Of a DNA stretch of 27,937 nucleotides, positions 7,921-13,056 are shown piece after piece. Every line of letters starts with the position of its first letter. The first letter of the stretch is position 1. The position numbers and the translations under genes were made by a program. Source of the DNA: a virus. The stretch lies in IMG/VR virus record IMGVR_UViG_3300042379_000273, positions 1 through 27,937 of that record; one strand, 5' to 3'. The notes under the pieces were generated by a model, which worked only from the letters and a program-made list of their open reading frames with translations, was not told the DNA's origin and ran no database searches.

Positions 7921-8153
7921 ATTAAATTATTTGATTGTTTATATTCTTTAGGTATTATTTCGATGATTCGCACACGCCAGCAACCTATCGCATCCTGTTC
8001 AACTACTCTAAAATTACTCGGCAAAGTTACAATAGAATTATCATAGTGGCGAACTATTATAAACTTAGGATTTTGTATTGTATTAATGTGGGATATTTTC
8101 ATCCTTTTTTGTTGTTTTAGAGTGATAGGTCTTAGTTTGTCAGTTGTAGCCAT
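7893..8153 (-). CDS. Unknown 86-aa protein downstream of the methyltransferase
   Basis: Minus-strand ORF starting at ATG 8153, inside the sequence AGCCATTA that is repeated at 9000-9007. The N-terminus is basic (KLRPITLKQQKRMK) and the middle is beta-like (FIIVRHYDNSIVTLPSNFRVVEQDAIGCWRVRIIEIIP). It lacks the A-rich start context common in this phage. It lies 79 nt after the methyltransferase stop and just outside the putative cassette boundary at 8156, so it may have been next to a different gene before the cassette arrived. Function unknown. Confidence 0.6.
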   Translation of the reverse strand: MATTDKLRPITLKQQKRMKISHINTIQNPKFIIVRHYDNSIVTLPSNFRVVEQDAIGCWRVRIIEIIPKEYKQSNNLIWQEDQKKE

Positions 8154-8156
8154 TAG

Positions 8157-8994
8157 TTATACGCAAGGGCTACATTCCGTCTCCGTTTGACAATTTTGTG
8201 TTCAAAAAAAACAAAAAATTTCCCCACGCTTCTAAAATAATGTAGTTTGCATTTGTTCATTTTCTAATCGTTTTAATCCTGCTAAATAATACTCTTCTAT
8301 TAATTCGCACCCAACAAGGCTAAATTTTTCTCTGTGGCAAGCAATCGCAATCGAAGCACTTCCCAAATGAGTATCTAAAATCAAATCACCTTCCTTTGCG
8401 TAGTTTTGTAAAATCCATTGGTATAGTTGTATTGGCTTTTCAGTTGGATGTATTCGTTCTTGCTTGTTACCCATATTTTGCTGTATAAATCCGTGCCAAG
8501 TCCATTTAAAAGTCCTTACAGCAGTATTAAACGAAGTCCAAGCAAGTTCAGCATCAGCAAAATATCCGCCTACTTTGTTTTTATCCCATACAAGCCAACA
8601 ACTACTATTTTTGTTTATCCTTTCAATAAAGTGATTTGCACCCCAAACAATTTGATTTTTAGATACTCTTTGCAATTCATCAAAATAAGCCTTGTCAGGT
8701 GCTTTTTTATCCCAATCGTATTTAGTGTATTGCTTTGCCTTTCCTGCTCCGTCAATGCCTATTTTACCGCCATCCATATCAATTCCGTATGGTGGGTCAA
8801 CTATTGCTAAATCAAAATGTTTATCAGGGTATTTAGCCATAAGTTCCATATTGTCGCAATTAAATAATTCTATTTTCCCTTCGCTCATTTTTTGTTTTTT
8901 TTGTTTGTGCTACTAATTAAGTTCCTACTAAATAACCGCCCCAGCGTATAACAGCACCTATGCGCCATTAAAACGAGCGCATAGCTGCAAAACG
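8157..8994. mobile_element. Possible integron-type gene cassette carrying the methyltransferase
   Basis: The left edge carries GTTATACGC (8156-8164) and the right edge its exact reverse complement GCGTATAAC (8944-8952), followed by an imperfect hairpin and GTTATAAGC (8994-9002). This is the layout of an integrated cassette: the segment would start after G of G|TTATACGC and end at the G of G|TTATAAGC, and the circular form would rebuild a perfect R''/R' pair. The enclosed gene runs opposite to the usual cassette orientation, no integrase is visible, and GTTATAC/GTTATAA match GTTRRRY only partly. An 8-nt repeat AGCCATTA flanks the whole (8148-8155, 9000-9007). Confidence 0.35.
8232..8888 (-). 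CDS. DNA methyltransferase, beta-class amino-methyltransferase (N6-adenine or N4-cytosine)
   Basis: 218 residues. Motif IV is DPPY at 31-34 (VDPPYGIDMDGG) and motif I comes late, DTHLGSASIAIA from 172, followed by VGCELIEEYY. The order IV then I is the beta class. Motif I departs from the usual DPFxGSG: Thr-His replace Pro-Phe, and Ala replaces the last Gly. The family transfers a methyl group from S-adenosylmethionine to the exocyclic amino group of A or C. No restriction enzyme lies next to it, so it is probably an orphan enzyme protecting the phage DNA. It heads a minus-strand unit reading from a promoter near 9024. Confidence 0.88.
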   Translation of the reverse strand: MSEGKIELFNCDNMELMAKYPDKHFDLAIVDPPYGIDMDGGKIGIDGAGKAKQYTKYDWDKKAPDKAYFDELQRVSKNQIVWGANHFIERINKNSSCWLVWDKNKVGGYFADAELAWTSFNTAVRTFKWTWHGFIQQNMGNKQERIHPTEKPIQLYQWILQNYAKEGDLILDTHLGSASIAIACHREKFSLVGCELIEEYYLAGLKRLENEQMQTTLF

Positions 8995-9002
8995 TTATAA
9001 GC
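8944..9002. repeat. attC-like imperfect inverted repeat
   Basis: Outer arms GCGTATAAC (8944-8952) and GTTATAAGC (8994-9002) pair at 8 of 9 positions. The inner arms, GCA-C-CTATGCGC (from 8954) and GCGCATAG-C-TGC (8977-8988), pair with one mismatch around an 11-nt loop. The total length of 59 nt is in the range of short integron attC sites. On the minus strand it is also the 5' leader of the methyltransferase transcript, so a regulatory RNA hairpin is the alternative reading. Confidence 0.45.
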
Positions 9003-9023
9003 CATTAACCTACTTTCATTTCG

Positions 9024-9031
9024 CAAATCTA
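9024..9031 (-). promoter_or_regulatory. Minus-strand promoter -7 element (TAGATTTG)
   Basis: The minus strand reads TAGATTTG, an exact match to TAnnTTTG, upstream of the methyltransferase at 8888. No clear -33 TTG is seen at the right distance. A transcript from here would run through the hairpin at 8944-9002 before the first gene. Confidence 0.45.
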
Positions 9032-9078
9032 CAAATAAACTTTTATATAAAAAAATTTTTTTATTACAATTTAGATTC

Positions 9079-9086
9079 TATATTTG
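9079..9086 (+). promoter_or_regulatory. Plus-strand promoter -7 element (TATATTTG)
   Basis: TATATTTG matches TAnnTTTG and precedes the 9114 ATG by 27 nt, in an A/T-only stretch. With the minus-strand element at 9024 it forms a divergent promoter pair. The -33 region is T-rich without a clear TTG. Confidence 0.6.
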
Positions 9087-9113
9087 CCTCATCAAACTTT
9101 AAAAACATTTATT

Positions 9114-9203
9114 ATGAAAACATTTCAAAAAAACGATTGGCAGTATTTAATTGCGTTTGGCGCAGCAGTATGGTTTCTAACTCAAATAATATTTAGATAC
9201 TAA
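9114..9203 (+). CDS. 29-aa hydrophobic micropeptide
   Basis: ATG in the standard ACATTTATTATG context directly after a promoter. The peptide MKTFQKNDWQYLIAFGAAVW continues FLTQIIFRY: a short polar start, then about 18 hydrophobic residues, so it is probably membrane inserted. Its TAA overlaps the next ATG by one base (TAATG). It is the first gene of a chain of five small overlapping ORFs. Function unknown. Confidence 0.55.
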   Translation: MKTFQKNDWQYLIAFGAAVWFLTQIIFRY

Positions 9204-9454
9204 TGAGAAACTACGACCACGATGTGCTAGGAGTTGGAAACTCAATGCACCCAGCGAACCAAGAGGAAACAGAATTGGAGTTGACTATTGAGGAGCAAAT
9301 GGAAAATGAGATTTGCGATTTAGAAAGCAAAATCAGAGATTTAACAAACCGCATCAAATACCGAGAAGCGGTTAACAAGAAAATAGTTGAACTTTGCCAA
9401 GCGGTGTGTGGCGACAATACTTATATTTTTAACAAACTAAAAGAGATAAAATAA
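9203..9454 (+). CDS. Unknown 83-aa coiled-coil protein
   Basis: Starts at the ATG overlapping the previous stop (TAATG). Residues about 22-60 form an acidic then mixed-charge helix with heptad spacing (LELTIEEQMENEICDLESK, then LTNRIKYREAVNKKI). The C-terminus contains two Cys (LCQAVCG). Its stop overlaps the next start (TAATG again). The small size and coiled coil suggest a protein-binding adaptor or inhibitor; no family is recognised. Confidence 0.7.
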   Translation: MRNYDHDVLGVGNSMHPANQEETELELTIEEQMENEICDLESKIRDLTNRIKYREAVNKKIVELCQAVCGDNTYIFNKLKEIK

Positions 9455-9681
9455 TGGAAGATTTAATCAAATTTCAAGCACAACAATTAAACGCATTAAG
9501 ACAAGAAAACGAGCGTTTAAACAATGAACTTCGACAAGCTAGGGAATTAATGCAAGCACTTATAAACGATTGGGAGGTGCAAGATGCAGAAGTATTAGAG
9601 TTTCCTCAACTGGACCAAGCGACTAAAGTGTTTGACGAGATATTTCAAAACCCGATTGAGCAACTTAATAACTTATACTAA
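9454..9681 (+). CDS. Unknown 75-aa coiled-coil protein
   Basis: The N-terminal half is a clear leucine/asparagine heptad helix (LIKFQAQQLNALRQENERL and on to about residue 36), and the C-terminal half is acidic with aromatic residues (EVLEFPQLDQATKVFDEIF). It overlaps both neighbours by one base. The pairing with the preceding coiled-coil gene suggests the two products could interact; that is inference from adjacency and similar structure. Confidence 0.7.
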   Translation: MEDLIKFQAQQLNALRQENERLNNELRQARELMQALINDWEVQDAEVLEFPQLDQATKVFDEIFQNPIEQLNNLY

Positions 9682-9836
9682 TGGACTACATAGCAGACAA
9701 CATCGTAGTACTTAGCTTTATAGCTGTTTACTTACTTCTTTTGATTGTGTTCATCGTTTATATTTTATTATTCCCCGATGAAATGATTGAGGATTTGGAT
9801 TGGAAAGATAACTTTAAAGACTGGGATAATGGATAG
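9681..9836 (+). CDS. 51-aa single-pass membrane protein
   Basis: ATG 9681 overlaps the previous TAA (TAATG). MDYIADN is followed by a long hydrophobic helix (IVVLSFIAVYLLLLIVFIVY, to about residue 30) and an acidic tail (PDEMIEDLDWKDNFKDWDN). By topology it is a membrane protein with an acidic soluble tail. The next gene starts 8 nt inside its end. Function unknown. Confidence 0.6.
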   Translation: MDYIADNIVVLSFIAVYLLLLIVFIVYILLFPDEMIEDLDWKDNFKDWDNG

Positions 9837-10035
9837 GAGAAAAGATTACAGTAGTTTTAAAATAACCATCATTGAGTTATGGTTTAGATTTGAGTACTTC
9901 GGGCGACAAACATTTATTAACCGAATGGCTATTAGTTCTAAAAAACTTAATAGAATTTTAGACGAGTGGGAGCAGAACGATGAATGTATTATCGTTGGAA
10001 GTAGATTAAATAATACTGCAAAGACTTATTTATAA
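9829..10035 (+). CDS. Unknown 68-aa basic protein
   Basis: The chosen start is ATG 9829, overlapping the end of the membrane-protein gene by 8 nt. A TTG at 9787 in the same frame would add 14 residues but lies deep in the upstream gene. The product is basic and aromatic (MDRRKDYSSFKITIIELWFR), with a helix-turn-helix-like second half (TFINRMAISSKKLNRILDEW). A small DNA-binding protein is possible. It ends 7 nt before the second methyltransferase. Confidence 0.6.
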   Translation: MDRRKDYSSFKITIIELWFRFEYFGRQTFINRMAISSKKLNRILDEWEQNDECIIVGSRLNNTAKTYL

Positions 10036-10042
10036 ATTTAAT

Positions 10043-10999
10043 ATGGAAGTAAATAAAATATATCAAGAACCTTGTTTAGATACTTTAAGAAAAATGCCTG
10101 ATAATTTTTTGGATTGTGTAATTACTTCTCCACCTTATTGGCAACTTAGAGATTATGGATATGAAGGACAATGGGGATTAGAACCTACATTTGATTTATA
10201 CTTAGAACATCTTTGGGAAATGATGGACGAAATTAAAAGAGTTTTAAAACCTAGTGGTACTGCTTGGATAAACCTTGGAGATACATATAGTCGTAAGGGT
10301 GGCAAAAGCATAGGTAAATTACAACCTAATGCTTTGTTAGGTAATACAAAAAAAGGTGTTAGAGGAGGAAATTGTAATGGTGTTGAAGGAATAATGGACA
10401 AATGTTTACTACTTATTCCTCATAGATTTGCTATTGGTTGTATTGATAGAGGTTGGATAGTTAGAAATGATATTATTTGGGCAAAGCGAAATGGTATGCC
10501 AGAAAGTATTACGGATAGATTTTCTAAAAAGCACGAATACTTTTTTTTAATGTCTAAAAGTGAAAAGTACTTTTTTGATTTAGATGCTATTAGAGATAAA
10601 CATATTCACGCAAACGACAAAAGAAATGATGGAAATAGACACGAATACAGAGATGGAACTAAAAGTATGAATAACCAAATGTTAGCAACAAATGCAGTTT
10701 CATTTAATCCATTAGGTAAAAATCCAGGTTCAGTTTCAGATTTTTGGGATATTCCAACAAAAGGTAGTACAAGCGAACATTACGCAAGTTATAATGATAA
10801 TTTGCTAAAAAAGCCAATGTTAGCTGGATGCCCTGTTGGTGGATTAGTTTACGATCCGTTTATGGGTACAGGAAGTACGGCGGAAGTAGCAATAAGAACA
10901 AAAAGAAATTTCATAGGAAGTGAAATGAGTTTAGATTACATTAATATTTCAGAAAAAAGATTAGAGCCATTTTTAAAAAGTTATACATTAGATATTTAA
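10043..10999 (+). CDS. DNA methyltransferase, beta class with SPPY motif
   Basis: 318 residues. Motif IV is TSPPYWQLRDYG (SPPY at 29-32) and motif I is DPFMGTGSTAEVA from 271. Between them lie VLKPSGTAWINLGDTY and a target-recognition region. SPPY is found mostly in N4-cytosine enzymes, while DPPY is commoner in N6-adenine ones, so cytosine-N4 is slightly favoured. The order IV then I is again the beta class. It differs strongly from the first methyltransferase at 8232, so the two probably protect different sites. No endonuclease partner is adjacent. Its codon use is AT-rich like its neighbours. Confidence 0.9.
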   Translation: MEVNKIYQEPCLDTLRKMPDNFLDCVITSPPYWQLRDYGYEGQWGLEPTFDLYLEHLWEMMDEIKRVLKPSGTAWINLGDTYSRKGGKSIGKLQPNALLGNTKKGVRGGNCNGVEGIMDKCLLLIPHRFAIGCIDRGWIVRNDIIWAKRNGMPESITDRFSKKHEYFFLMSKSEKYFFDLDAIRDKHIHANDKRNDGNRHEYRDGTKSMNNQMLATNAVSFNPLGKNPGSVSDFWDIPTKGSTSEHYASYNDNLLKKPMLAGCPVGGLVYDPFMGTGSTAEVAIRTKRNFIGSEMSLDYINISEKRLEPFLKSYTLDI

Positions 11000-11006
11000 T
11001 TTTTTA

Positions 11007-11014
11007 TATATTTG
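11007..11014 (+). promoter_or_regulatory. Promoter -7 element (TATATTTG)
   Basis: Exact TAnnTTTG match 7 nt after the methyltransferase stop. The next ATG is 101 nt downstream, leaving a long structured leader (11020-11098). No obvious -33 TTG. Confidence 0.65.
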
Positions 11015-11019
11015 CATAC

Positions 11020-11098
11020 CAATCTGGTCAGAGATTGAAACAAAACTATAATCTATCCTGACTTTGCCTATGCTGACCCGTAGGATTTAAGTTAGGAT
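11020..11098 (+). promoter_or_regulatory. Structured 5' leader RNA with possible loop-loop pairing
   Basis: CAATCT (11020-11025) and AGATTG (11032-11037) form a perfect 6-bp hairpin with loop GGTCAG. That loop is exactly complementary to CTGACC at 11073-11078, which lies in the loop of a second possible hairpin ATCCT (11055-11059)/AGGAT (11082-11086). A second AGGAT at 11094-11098 is an alternative partner for ATCCT. Kissing loops or a switch between pairings are both possible. It precedes the gene at 11116. Confidence 0.45.
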
Positions 11099-11115
11099 TT
11101 TTTAATTTAAACATT

Positions 11116-11559
11116 ATGAGTAAAGATTTATTTAGTTTAATGCGACAACAAGAGATTGACACGCAAAACTTTTTACCAAACAAGCTAGAAATTCAGCTAT
11201 CTGCACGAACATTCATCAAAGAAGTGTTAGATGCTGGAGAGATTGACAAAATTGAACTACTAGCACAAGCCAAACGAATGGGCGAAGCCTTAGACGTTAT
11301 TAATGCAGAACTGATAAAAGTTCTCCCACAAGAGAACTTTGAGGGTTACGGACTTAAAGGTACATTCCGAAGCGGAGGGGAAACAATTAACTTTAAAGAT
11401 TGCGAAGTTTGGAGCGACATCAACCGAGAACTTAAAGAACGTGAGGACTTATTAAAGTTAGCTTTGAAATCGCAAAACGAAATATACGATGCGGCAGGAG
11501 TTCAAGTGCCTAAAGTATCAACAACGCCACGCAAAAGTAGTATGGCTATTTCATTTTAA
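11116..11559 (+). CDS. Unknown 147-aa protein of the replication region
   Basis: ATG in the context AAACATTATG. The protein is charged and mostly helical: LFSLMRQQEIDTQNFLP, then a helix with KRMGEALDVINAELIKVLP (about 58-77), a Gly-rich turn (FEGYGLKGTFRSGGE) and another helix (WSDINRELKEREDLLKLALK). It ends in a basic Ser/Thr tail (TTPRKSSMAISF). It lies directly upstream of the SSB-like gene and has its own promoter, so a role in early DNA metabolism is likely by position. No family recognised. Confidence 0.75.
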   Translation: MSKDLFSLMRQQEIDTQNFLPNKLEIQLSARTFIKEVLDAGEIDKIELLAQAKRMGEALDVINAELIKVLPQENFEGYGLKGTFRSGGETINFKDCEVWSDINRELKEREDLLKLALKSQNEIYDAAGVQVPKVSTTPRKSSMAISF

Positions 11560-11564
11560 TTTAC

Positions 11565-11620
11565 TATATTTACATTTCATAATTAACCGATGCAAGGTTC
11601 GGGCATCTTAACTCCGATCC
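11565..11620 (+). promoter_or_regulatory. Promoter-like element and structured leader of the SSB-like gene
   Basis: TATATTTA (11565-11572) and TACATTTC (11571-11578) each match TAnnTTTG at all but the last base. Downstream, GATGC (11589-11593) and GCATC (11603-11607) enclose the loop AAGGTTCGG. Part of that loop (GGTTCGG) can pair with CCGATCC at 11614-11620 except for one T-T mismatch. This is weaker than in the neighbouring leaders, but the arrangement is similar. Confidence 0.35.
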
Positions 11621-11638
11621 ATAAACAAATATTTTATT

Positions 11639-12325
11639 ATGAGTACTTCAAACAGACGTGCAGCATTTGCACAACCACAAAGCAATCCAGCCACTAAATT
11701 TATCGAGTGGAAATCAAACGACAAGTGTTTTAATTACTACGACAAGGATGCACAAAAGAATGTAGAAATACCTTTGCCGTTTAAGTTCTTAGTCCTAGAC
11801 GAGCTACATTGTATTAAAGGTTGGAATGATGCTTCCTCAAGTAACATCTATTCCAACGAAGTGAAGTTCATTTCAAAAGAAGTAATGACAGTTAAACCTT
11901 TTAAGGGTAACGAAATTGCAAAAGGGTATTACAAAGACATTAAAGAGAAAGTTGTAGCTGCTGGAGGGCATTACACCAAGTCTATTTATGTAATGCTCGA
12001 AGATGGTTCACTAGCAAACATATCGCTAAAAGGTTCTGGCGTTCAAAAGTGGGGCGACTTCACACAAAAGACACGAAACAGACTTGCAGATGAGTGGGTA
12101 ATAGTTGCATCAGCAGAAGATGGTAAGAAAGGCGCAGTTAAGTTTTCAACACCAGGTTTCTCTTTTGCAAACTCTATTTCAGATGAAGAAGCTAATATGG
12201 CAGACGAAGCGTTCAACATATTAGAATCGTATCTTAAAACATACTTAGCAAAAGCAGAGCCATCTATTGTTGAAGAAGAAGAAGATGACTTCGAGCCAAC
12301 AATGGATGATGGATTAGACTTCTAA
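11639..12325 (+). CDS. Putative single-stranded DNA-binding protein
   Basis: 228 residues. A soluble beta-rich body (IPLPFKFLVLDELHCIKGW, then SIYVMLEDGSLANISLKG and WVIVASAEDGKKGAVKFSTP) is followed by a linker and a strongly acidic C-terminal tail ending EEEEDDFEP...DDGLDF. An acidic tail ending in Asp-x-Asp-Phe-like residues is the hallmark of SSB proteins, which use it to recruit replication and recombination partners. The place between a leader-regulated early gene and the origin-like array, upstream of primase and helicase, supports this. The body does not show an obvious OB-fold signature by eye, so the assignment stays provisional. Confidence 0.6.
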   Translation: MSTSNRRAAFAQPQSNPATKFIEWKSNDKCFNYYDKDAQKNVEIPLPFKFLVLDELHCIKGWNDASSSNIYSNEVKFISKEVMTVKPFKGNEIAKGYYKDIKEKVVAAGGHYTKSIYVMLEDGSLANISLKGSGVQKWGDFTQKTRNRLADEWVIVASAEDGKKGAVKFSTPGFSFANSISDEEANMADEAFNILESYLKTYLAKAEPSIVEEEEDDFEPTMDDGLDF

Positions 12326-12347
12326 ACGCCAAACAACACAACTAACT

Positions 12348-12376
12348 AAAGCCACTTAATTGAGTGGCTTTTTTTT
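12348..12376 (+). terminator. Intrinsic terminator after the SSB-like gene
   Basis: AAAGCCACT (12348-12356), loop TAATTG and AGTGGCTTT (12363-12371) with a further T-run to 12376. It is a perfect stem 22 nt after the stop codon and marks the left edge of the repeat array. Confidence 0.9.
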
Positions 12377-12617
12377 ATTTTAAACCTAGTTTAAAATTTT
12401 AAAGTATTTTAAACCAATAAAACGCTGTCAAGCCTTATAAACATTGAGTTTTAAACCAGCTGGTTTAAAATTTGAATAAAATTTTATTTTTTTTTATTTT
12501 ACAAAAATTATTTTTTACCTAAAAATTTTTAAACTTGGTTTAAAAACAGCGTTAAGCCTTACTATCATTGAAAAGGTTGGTTTAAAATTAGTTGAAAATT
12601 TTAAACTAGGTTTAAAA
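12377..12617. repeat. Array of TTTTAAAC/GTTTAAAA palindromes and direct repeats, candidate replication origin or operator region
   Basis: This fills most of the 375-nt gene-free gap 12326-12700. Four palindromes occur: 12377-12397 (9-bp arms around CTA), 12449-12470 (perfect, centred on AGCT), 12526-12546 (9-bp arms around TTG) and 12599-12617 (8-bp arms around TAG). Lone half-sites TTTTAAACC and GGTTTAAAA lie near 12407-12415 and 12579-12587. Two 30-nt direct repeats, 12419-12448 and 12543-12572, share 22 positions including AAGCCTTA and CATTGA. A very AT-rich 55-nt block (12471-12525) lies in the middle. Order: palindrome, half-site, repeat, palindrome, AT block, palindrome, repeat, half-site, palindrome. 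This resembles an iteron origin with an unwinding element next to the primase gene; an autoregulatory operator array for the HTH gene is the alternative. Confidence 0.75.
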
Positions 12618-12679
12618 AGTATTTTAAAATAAAATAAATAAATTATAAGTTTAATTAGTTTATATTAAAAATAATAAAG

Positions 12680-12687
12680 TATATTTG
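12680..12687 (+). promoter_or_regulatory. Promoter -7 element (TATATTTG) of the HTH gene
   Basis: Exact TAnnTTTG match, 13 nt before the ATG at 12701 and 63 nt after the last palindrome of the array. The leader would be very short or absent. Its closeness to the palindromes makes autoregulation plausible. Confidence 0.65.
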
Positions 12688-12700
12688 TAAAAAAATAATT

Positions 12701-12931
12701 ATGAAAACAAAAGAAAAAATTATTGAGTTGTCTTTGAAAGGAATACCAGTTGATGAAATAGCTGATGAATTAAATGTTTCAATTCAAAATGTCTATAAGC
12801 ATTTAAGAGCTGATAAAATAGAAAAGCAAGAAAGAAAAGATAGATTAGAAAAAAATATTAATCTTACTGATTTAGATATTGAAAGATTATCTGAAAGAAT
12901 TTATTTAAAGATATTAGCGTATATTAATTAA
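12701..12931 (+). CDS. Small helix-turn-helix DNA-binding protein
   Basis: 76 residues. Residues about 4-36 are a helix-turn-helix of the resolvase/sigma-region-4 style: IIELSLKGIPVDEIADELNV, then SIQNVYKHLRADK, with the recognition helix at about 26-36. A charged helix with KIEKQERKDRLEK and a leucine-rich tail (LTDLDIERLSERIYLKILAY) follow, possibly for dimerisation. It lies between the repeat array and the primase gene, so it may be the array-binding initiator or repressor. That is inference from position; the fold call rests on the HTH pattern. Confidence 0.75.
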   Translation: MKTKEKIIELSLKGIPVDEIADELNVSIQNVYKHLRADKIEKQERKDRLEKNINLTDLDIERLSERIYLKILAYIN

Positions 12932-12938
12932 ATATTAT

Positions 12939-12946
12939 TACATTTG
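12939..12946 (+). promoter_or_regulatory. Promoter -7 element (TACATTTG) overlapped by an inverted repeat
   Basis: TACATTTG matches TAnnTTTG. The perfect 6-bp inverted repeat ATTACA (12937-12942)/TGTAAT (12951-12956) overlaps it, as an operator would. Transcription from here would enter the leader at 12961-13042 before the primase ATG at 13057. Confidence 0.6.
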
Positions 12947-12960
12947 CCTTTGTAATGTTC

Positions 12961-13042
12961 TGGTGGGTTCGTTACATCTAAAGAATTATTAAAATGTCCT
13001 TTAGGGAGTAGTTGCCACCACAACGAAACCTAAAGGATTTTT
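12961..13042 (+). promoter_or_regulatory. Primase leader RNA: attenuator-like terminator with pseudoknot potential
   Basis: TCCTTTAGG (12997-13005) and CCTAAAGGA (13029-13037) form a perfect 9-bp stem followed by TTTTT, an intrinsic terminator inside the 5' leader of the primase. Its top holds GTTG (13011-13014)/CAAC (13021-13024) with the loop CCACCA, exactly complementary to TGGTGG at 12961-12966. The internal loop has AGTA (13007-13010) opposite GAA (13025-13027), the sequence pair of the bulged-G (sarcin-ricin type) motif. GGTTCGTT (12966-12973) can instead pair, with one bulge, with AACGAAACC (13022-13030), which would oppose the terminator. A cis-regulatory switch is a reasonable reading. 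Confidence 0.55.
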
Positions 13043-13056
13043 ACTTTTAAATATTT

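Noticed and set aside
8427-8916. Plus-strand ORFs opposite the first methyltransferase
   Set aside because: The minus strand encodes DPPY and SAM-binding motifs; the opposite frames give low-complexity Ser/Phe/Tyr-rich products.
9787-9828. Upstream TTG start for the 68-aa protein
   Set aside because: It would lie deep in the 51-aa membrane-protein gene; the ATG at 9829 gives the 8-nt overlap normal for this cluster.
8232-10999. A complete restriction-modification system from the two methyltransferases
   Set aside because: No endonuclease gene lies beside either one. The PD-(D/E)xK-type nucleases in the window belong to the helicase operon, 5 kb or more away.
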